From Amoebophrya sp. A120 (Eukaryota > Sar > Dinophyceae > Syndiniales > Amoebophryaceae): 64,000 nucleotides of DNA. The notes below the pieces were generated by a model. It made no database searches. It worked only from the letters and a program-made list of their open reading frames with translations, and was not told the origin of the DNA. Both the position numbers and the translations under genes were made by a program. The number at the start of each line of letters is the position of its first letter. Positions within the stretch are counted from its first letter, which is position 1. Below are positions 59,470 to 64,000 of this stretch, one piece after another. The DNA lies in the NCBI GenBank assembly GCA_905178155.1, contig CAJINV010000001.1, forward strand, positions 7,137,794-7,201,793. The letters are read 5' to 3'.

Positions 59470-59716
59470 GACGCAGGTGCCCGGCTAGTCGTGTTTCCAG
59501 GCTTGGCCAAAACGTCACAACTCTTTCACTGGTTCTTCTTTACTTCTTTTGTTTTCGCGGCGGCATATAGGTACTGAAGCGCAGTTTGAGCCGGTGGACG
59601 CAATGACTTCCTTCCACCGAGGTTAGCCAGAAGTCAATGTAGTCGCCTGCTCACGCTGCGACTTACGTGAAGGTAGGCCCGATCTGCATGAGGGAAAGGC
59701 GCTTGTCGTTAGATTG

Positions 59717-60865
59717 CTAAAAAACTACTACTATTCCGCGTCGCCGGTGGTGAACTTTGTCACGTGCAGACGAAGCTTGTTCATTCGGTTTCTGCCATAG
59801 TCTACTGCTTCCCTCCTGGATCAGCACTCGCTGGTGGCTGCCCCGTAGCGACTTGGCATTTTTGAGAGTCTTGTTCTTTTTCCTGCACTGTTCTTCGTGG
59901 TTCTCAAAACGACGAAGCGACCCACTGCGCTCCTGGTAGCTGAGTCGGGTATTCCACTCGGTGGAGAAAGCGGAACAATGGCGACACTGGATTCGCATAG
60001 ACTCGTGCTTGACATTCGCTGGCACCGTGATCATCTTCTTCTTGAACCGGTTGCCCTGCATGGGAAACGCGCATATCTGTGTGCGCTCGTTACGAAACTC
60101 CTCAACGGGATGCCACTTCCACTGTTGGTCTTGCGCGATCCTCGTGAACTCGTTCCGCACGTGATGCTCCGCGTGTTCGGCAATTGCGCCGACCGTTGTT
60201 TTGAAGTCCTTTTTGCACTCGGAACAGTGGAACACATCATGCGATTTTTCATCGATGAAGGCGGCATACTTATGCAACAGGTCCTTGCGCTCCTTCTCTT
60301 CTTGGTTTCTCACCGCTCTGTCGATCGAAACCCCTCGCATTGCAATTTCGTCGCCATACCAGTTTGCGGAGAAATCACGAGCGCCATGGACTGCATGCCA
60401 GTGCTGGAGATAGTCGCCCCGAAAAGTGATGTGGCAGAGCGGGCATCGTCGAGTATGGACAAGCGAAGATGGACAACCTTCTTGTAGTCCTGAATCTAAA
60501 TGATACAAGATGTCCTCGTGCTTTACAAAGTAGCGGCACGCGCGATGTAGTCCCCAGATTGTTCTCCAGGTTCTGGTCTCTGCGATTCCGAGAACGCCCG
60601 CAACGTGCAGGGTAGTCTGTGCACACAACGACGGGTGCGCTTTTTTAAGATCAAGAAAACAACACCGCAACCTGGGGCATCCGGACTGTTGCTGGTGTTT
60701 TCTAAAATCTTCGATCATCCGCCGCATGACTAAAGCGGCATCAGTTGTTGATCGTCCTTTTCTCGCTCCGAAGTTTTCGTTGTGCAACAGGTCGGCCGCT
60801 TCAGCCACGTCTGCCAGGCGCCGGGCGAACACGAAGCCCAAAAGCCTGCAAAGTGCAGAATCAGA
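59717..60865 (-). mobile_element. Non-LTR retrotransposon (LINE) fragment with RT motifs and C-terminal zinc fingers
   Basis: The minus-strand open frame reads, in order, LLGFVFARRL, FGARKGRSTTDAALVMRRMI (RT motif 2), CCFLDLKKAHPSL (RT motif with catalytic Asp) and GLQEGCPSSL (motif 4). It then jumps to three Cys/His fingers: CPLCHITF..H..H, CSECKKDF..H..H and CRHCSAF..H..C. The F/Y-A-D-D catalytic box is absent, so an internal deletion joined palm to tail. Endonuclease and 5' parts are missing. The 42-bp repeat abuts its 5' side (60870-60911) and another copy lies beyond its 3' side. A dead copy. Confidence 0.8.
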
Positions 60866-60869
60866 AATT

Positions 60870-60911
60870 ATGCACCTGTGTGCTCGTGCGGCATCTGAAT
60901 GTAGAAAAGAT
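60870..60911 (+). repeat. 42-bp dispersed direct repeat, copy 3
   Basis: Same core. Shares the upstream ATCAGAAATT with copy 1 and the downstream CTGCGTAATT with copy 4, so the ancestral unit is at least about 60 bp. Confidence 0.9.
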
Positions 60912-60918
60912 CTGCGTA

Positions 60919-61191
60919 ATTTGTGACCACAAATCAGCTTTGTATTGCAGAGCGGCACTGCGGCCGGATCCCCAGGCTAGGTAGGGGCGTATGGGTCTAG
61001 TTGCTCAGCATGGCAAACGGCTCCCCTTTAAGCCCACCAGCATGACAAATCGCTTCCCTAATGGGGCGAAAGCTTCTGCCCTTGTCGTCTTGCAAGACAG
61101 ATGTGACTTGTGACCTCAAATCCGCAACGCAAATTTTTGGAAACATACCTTTTCAATATGGGGAGGGGGGATTTTTCCTCTCAATAGAAAT
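60919..61191. mobile_element. Left-truncated family B introner
   Basis: About 270 nt closely resemble the interior and right end of the element at 1776-2102, sharing GGATCCCCAGGCTAGGT-like and GGCGTATGGGTCTAGTTGCT stretches and the right terminus ending CTCAATAG. The left 50-60 nt including the terminal repeat are gone, replaced by the 42-bp repeat. The right TSD would be AAA at 61189-61191. Confidence 0.85.
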
Positions 61192-61836
61192 GTTGAAGCA
61201 GGAGGAAAATTATAAAGCTGATGATGACCACCTAATCTTCCCGGAGGAGGTGAACGCCAGCACCAACAGTGGGCGAAGTTGCAAAACACCGTCGCCCTCC
61301 AAACAGTCCACGTCGAACAAGTCTTTTTCCCCTTCTAACAAGTCCACGACGCACAAGCTTGTCACGTACGGACAGCAAAGGAAAAACTTCTTGGCGCAGA
61401 TCATGGGAGTTTGAATTTGTAATGCTGATATAAGTACTTAGGCACGGGCGTTGGCAAAGGCCCGCTTTGGGTATTTTCTAGAGTAGTTTACTAATCACAA
61501 CCCCCCCACCCCAGGCTCGAAGTTCAGCTGCTGGCCAACAAGCGGAAGGCCTCTGGGATTCGCGCCGAAGCCGCCACGATCTTCATCACACGAAAAGAAC
61601 AGATGGAAATCTGTGTTGAAGCCTGGAGACTTGTTCAGCACAAAGAAATGGCGAGGAGTTTCACAGCAAACGGCTTCAACCCCCGCTCGCCAGCAAGCGA
61701 GATCGTGTCCGACGAGCTGCGCCATCTCTACGACTCGGCAGGCGCCACAGGTCTCCGCAAGCAGGCGCGGAACAAGGCGGCCGCCTTTATCAAGAAGCGG
61801 CAGGGCAAACCGGCCGCCACCGCGGCGGAGATTTGG

Positions 61837-62163
61837 TTATCACGGAACAGGACATGGGCCCCCACTGTCCCCCCCCCTGCGAAAAGCAGGCCAAACCCCC
61901 TCCCCCGCACACACGCAGGCGTGTTTCTGTTGTTTTCATTTGTCCAGCCCTGTATTGTTTGGCAGAACTTTTTGTCCGCAGCCCCAACCCCCTTGGGCAG
62001 GGTCCGGGCATTTCAGTTGTTCCGAGCTGTAAAAAGTTGGAAAGCCCTGTAGCAGGGAAAACTCTCGAAAACTGAAAAAGAGTACTCGGCCCAGCCTGCT
62101 TTTCGCACGCACCACGGCCGGAGGTTGGCCGGGGCGGGCCCATGTTTTGCGCCCCCATCCTTG
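61837..62163. mobile_element. Probable introner of a third type (327 nt)
   Basis: Starts TTATCACGG after ATT-TGG. Contains the inverted pair ACATGGGCCC (left) / GGGCCCATGT (right), and a second pair GAAAAGCAGGC / GCCTGCTTTTC. Removal from 61837 to 62163 is the only cut that joins EIW to DEFVRPTYG in frame. The length equals two of the family B introners. The TSD is degenerate (TGG/TTG). Confidence 0.65.
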
Positions 62164-62275
62164 GACGAATTTGTCCGGCCCACGTACGGCCTTAATGGGA
62201 TCGGGTCGAAGTTCGAGGACGGCATCCCGCAAGGGGAGGACGAGTGGGACGCTGATGCGGCAGCGCTTGACGCCG

Positions 62276-62317
62276 ATGCACCTGTGTGCTCGTGCGGCAT
62301 CTGAATGTAGAAAAGAT
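62276..62317 (+). repeat. 42-bp dispersed direct repeat, copy 4
   Basis: Same core; terminates the gene fragment upstream and is followed by CTGCGTAATT as in copy 3. Confidence 0.9.
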
Positions 62318-62941
62318 CTGCGTAATTCTGCGGCAAAAAGAAGCAGCACATCATACACAGAAACTGTGAGAAGTGTGAGCAGTGTACAGCCGCAGACATT
62401 GTTCGAAAGATTTTCATGCTGCTTGCTATCACAATGAATAGGAGTAGAAACGCGTGCGATGATGTCTACTTGGTTCTGACGACAGCGAAGATCCGATATT
62501 TGAACTTTCGCGAACCATTGTGACCGATCTTGTTCTCAATTAAAACGCGCTTTTGCTCTGAGAATTTGAAGAAAGTCGTTTTTGGCAGGCCCCCGGTTCC
62601 CGTTTCTAATTCTATTCGTAGATTTTACGATCTTTGCTAGACTGCTTCTCAATTTCAGTTCGCTGATTCTTATTCTATGAAATAATTTTCTGGTATTCCG
62701 CAGCGGCCCCGCTAGTGATGAATTTTCAGTAGGTCATATTTCGAATAGTTTACTGCTAAGAATAAAACGACGCATTCATCATCATCTGCTCAACGTGCTG
62801 CTTGGATTGAAGTTTTCACATTTCTCCATCTTCTAAGCTTGTTTAGAAGTTTCTAACTTTAGAAGTTTTCTTAGAGACAAGACAGGACTGTATCGCAGCT
62901 TGTCTTTCTTTAGGTTCTGCCCCCCGAAAAAACGACAAAAA
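62318..62941. other. Intergenic spacer
   Basis: Very AT-rich, no supported gene; promoter and 5' UTR of the last gene probably lie here. Confidence 0.5.
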
Positions 62942-64000
62942 ATGACAACGCTAACAGCAACAGTCACTCGCGATCTCGCGATGTACCAAACAAGGGACCT
63001 GGCACCACAGGTAGAAGACCAGCGTGGATTTCTTTCGCAAAAATTATCCGGATAACTTTTTATTGTGGCTGGAGGTTCTTATACATTGGATCTAGATGAG
63101 ATGCATGATGATGCGGCGATTGATAGCTTCCTTCGCTCTGAAGATGTAGACCACATGCCAAGAACCAGCAAAATGAAATTCTCAAAGGAAATTTTTCTCA
63201 GGTGCACATGATTCTGTCGATTTTGCCGCAGTGCAGCGAGGACATGGCGTGTGAGGCGTTGATTCAGTCCGGGGAGGATGTGGAGCGAGCCATGGAGTTG
63301 CTGCTAAGCAAAATCGCGGAGCGGGACAGTCCGAAGGCGCGGGCCCAGAAGGCGGCAAGTTTCCACGAGGATTTTACCTCGGACGACCAGGCGTTCCAGA
63401 CACAGGGGGCCAACGGCCACGCGAAGACCGCGGTGCCAAGCGCCGCCACAGCCGGCGGATACGGGGACAACTACGGCGGAAAGCAGACCATGCAGCAAAC
63501 GTATTTTTCCGGCAGCTCCGCAGCGCAAAAAACGACCGCCCCAGCGGCTGTTTACGAACAGCAGCAGCAGCAGCAGATGAAACAACCGGTGGAACAACAA
63601 CAGGTTGTCACCAGCGAGCCCGTCGCACCGGCGGCAGCCGCGGTCGCACCACAGCCGGTGCCAGAACCCGTCGCGCCCGCAGTGGTGGAAGAGGTCTACG
63701 ACCCGCAACCCGTGGTCCCAGAATTCGCGTACAGAGTTTCATACTGTTTCAAGAAAGTACTGTCGTCTCACACGATGTTTTTGACATGATCTGATGTTGA
63801 GAGTCTGAGCGCATGAACGCCCGTGCGTCTCCAACATGTTGTGCTGCGTTTGCATGTACTTACTTACTTTGAAATAGTACTTGAAAATGGAAAAGTTTTC
63901 CTTGTGGGTCATGACGTGCGACTAGAGGTGATGCATGTCGTTTCTTCTTCTAAACAGGTACTTCTTGCAGCAAGTCCAGTTAGACCGCGCCCCATCCCGA
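62942..64000 (+). CDS. CUE/UBA-like protein with Ala/Pro/Gln-rich region (3' end outside window)
   Basis: Exons 62942-63010, 63202-63728 and 63958 onward join in phase (GC|G-TAC). The start MTTLTATVTRDLAMYQTRDL has an AAATG context. Exon 2 opens with VHMILSILPQCSEDMACEAL then GEDVERAMELLLSKI, a three-helix CUE/UBA-like module in which the M-F-P turn is replaced by L-P-Q. A low-complexity stretch (Gln repeat at about 63560-63575, Pro/Val/Ala repeats) and YFLQQVQLDRAPSR follow. It probably binds ubiquitin or acts in RNA granules; no named family is assigned. The gene is cut by the window edge. Confidence 0.7.

Larger units (their letters stand above)
61189..62317 (+). pseudogene. Fragment of an unrecognised gene, 5' exons lost
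   Basis: Coding pieces follow the truncated introner: about 61192-61408 (Lys/Ser-rich, PSKQSTSNKSFSPSNKS), a possible 29-nt microexon 61442-61470 (ARALAKARFG), 61515-61836 (helical, EVQLLANKRKASGIRAEAAT and EICVEAWRLVQHKEMARSF) and 62164 onward (DEFVRPTYGLNGIGSKFEDG, acidic end). The intron at 61471-61514 is only 44 nt but has a clear TACTAAT branch site. The last exon runs straight into the 42-bp repeat, which supplies a stop. The preceding exon that should join the introner is absent. No known family is recognised. Confidence 0.6.

Noticed and set aside
59428-60911. Flanking 42-bp repeats read simply as a LINE target-site duplication
   Set aside because: Two further identical copies lie outside the LINE at 57485 and 62276, so the repeat has an independent existence.
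1-64000. tRNA, rRNA or snRNA genes
   Set aside because: No cloverleaf-like or conserved rRNA/snRNA stretches were recognised by eye; a covariance-model search was not possible.

Overview
The window is eukaryotic nuclear DNA: GC-rich exons, short AT-rich introns (about 45-270 nt) and AT-rich spacers of roughly 0.3-1.4 kb. All 16 protein genes I can model lie on the plus strand; the only minus-strand coding trace is a dead non-LTR retrotransposon fragment. Many introns are precise insertions of short terminal-inverted-repeat elements (introners), each flanked by a 3-bp target-site duplication and with no GT-AG register. Unidirectional genes, a flagellar gene (CFAP58) and non-canonical introner introns fit a dinoflagellate-lineage protist. 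My best guess is Amoebophrya (Syndiniales), for which, as I recall, invasive introners with non-canonical splice sites have been described. The assignment is an inference.

Layout. 1-9876: 3' part (about 2553 codons) of a giant repetitive extracellular protein with a C-terminal membrane anchor. 11218-16598: a GH5 (cellulase-family) membrane protein whose catalytic domain is split by four membrane helices and a long cytoplasmic loop. 17513-20206: RBM39-like splicing factor. 20727-21506: small unknown protein. 22213-24015: DUF285/BspA-like repeat protein. 25103-25711: SET-domain protein. 26036-30055: RMC1/Mic1-like protein. 30887-41714: giant modular receptor-like protein built as an internal tandem duplication (Cys-rich, TSP1-like, EGF-like and SEA-like blocks), with two frameshifts. 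42452-44258 and 44902-46664: tandem zinc-finger/coiled-coil paralogues. 48063-49527: CUE-type coiled-coil protein. 50060-54140: CFAP58. 55093-57402: RFC2. 57.4-62.4 kb: a rearranged repeat-rich segment with a truncated BT1 folate/biopterin transporter gene, a LINE fragment, a truncated introner, a gene fragment and four copies of a 42-bp direct repeat. 62942-end: start of another CUE-like gene.

The genes do not form a pathway. Housekeeping functions (splicing, clamp loading, endolysosomal trafficking, flagellum) alternate with large surface proteins; the GH5 and modular surface proteins would suit a cell that contacts or penetrates a cellulose-walled host. The most notable results are the introner set, which can be read to the base because reading frames and conserved motifs are restored on removal, and the split GH5 enzyme.
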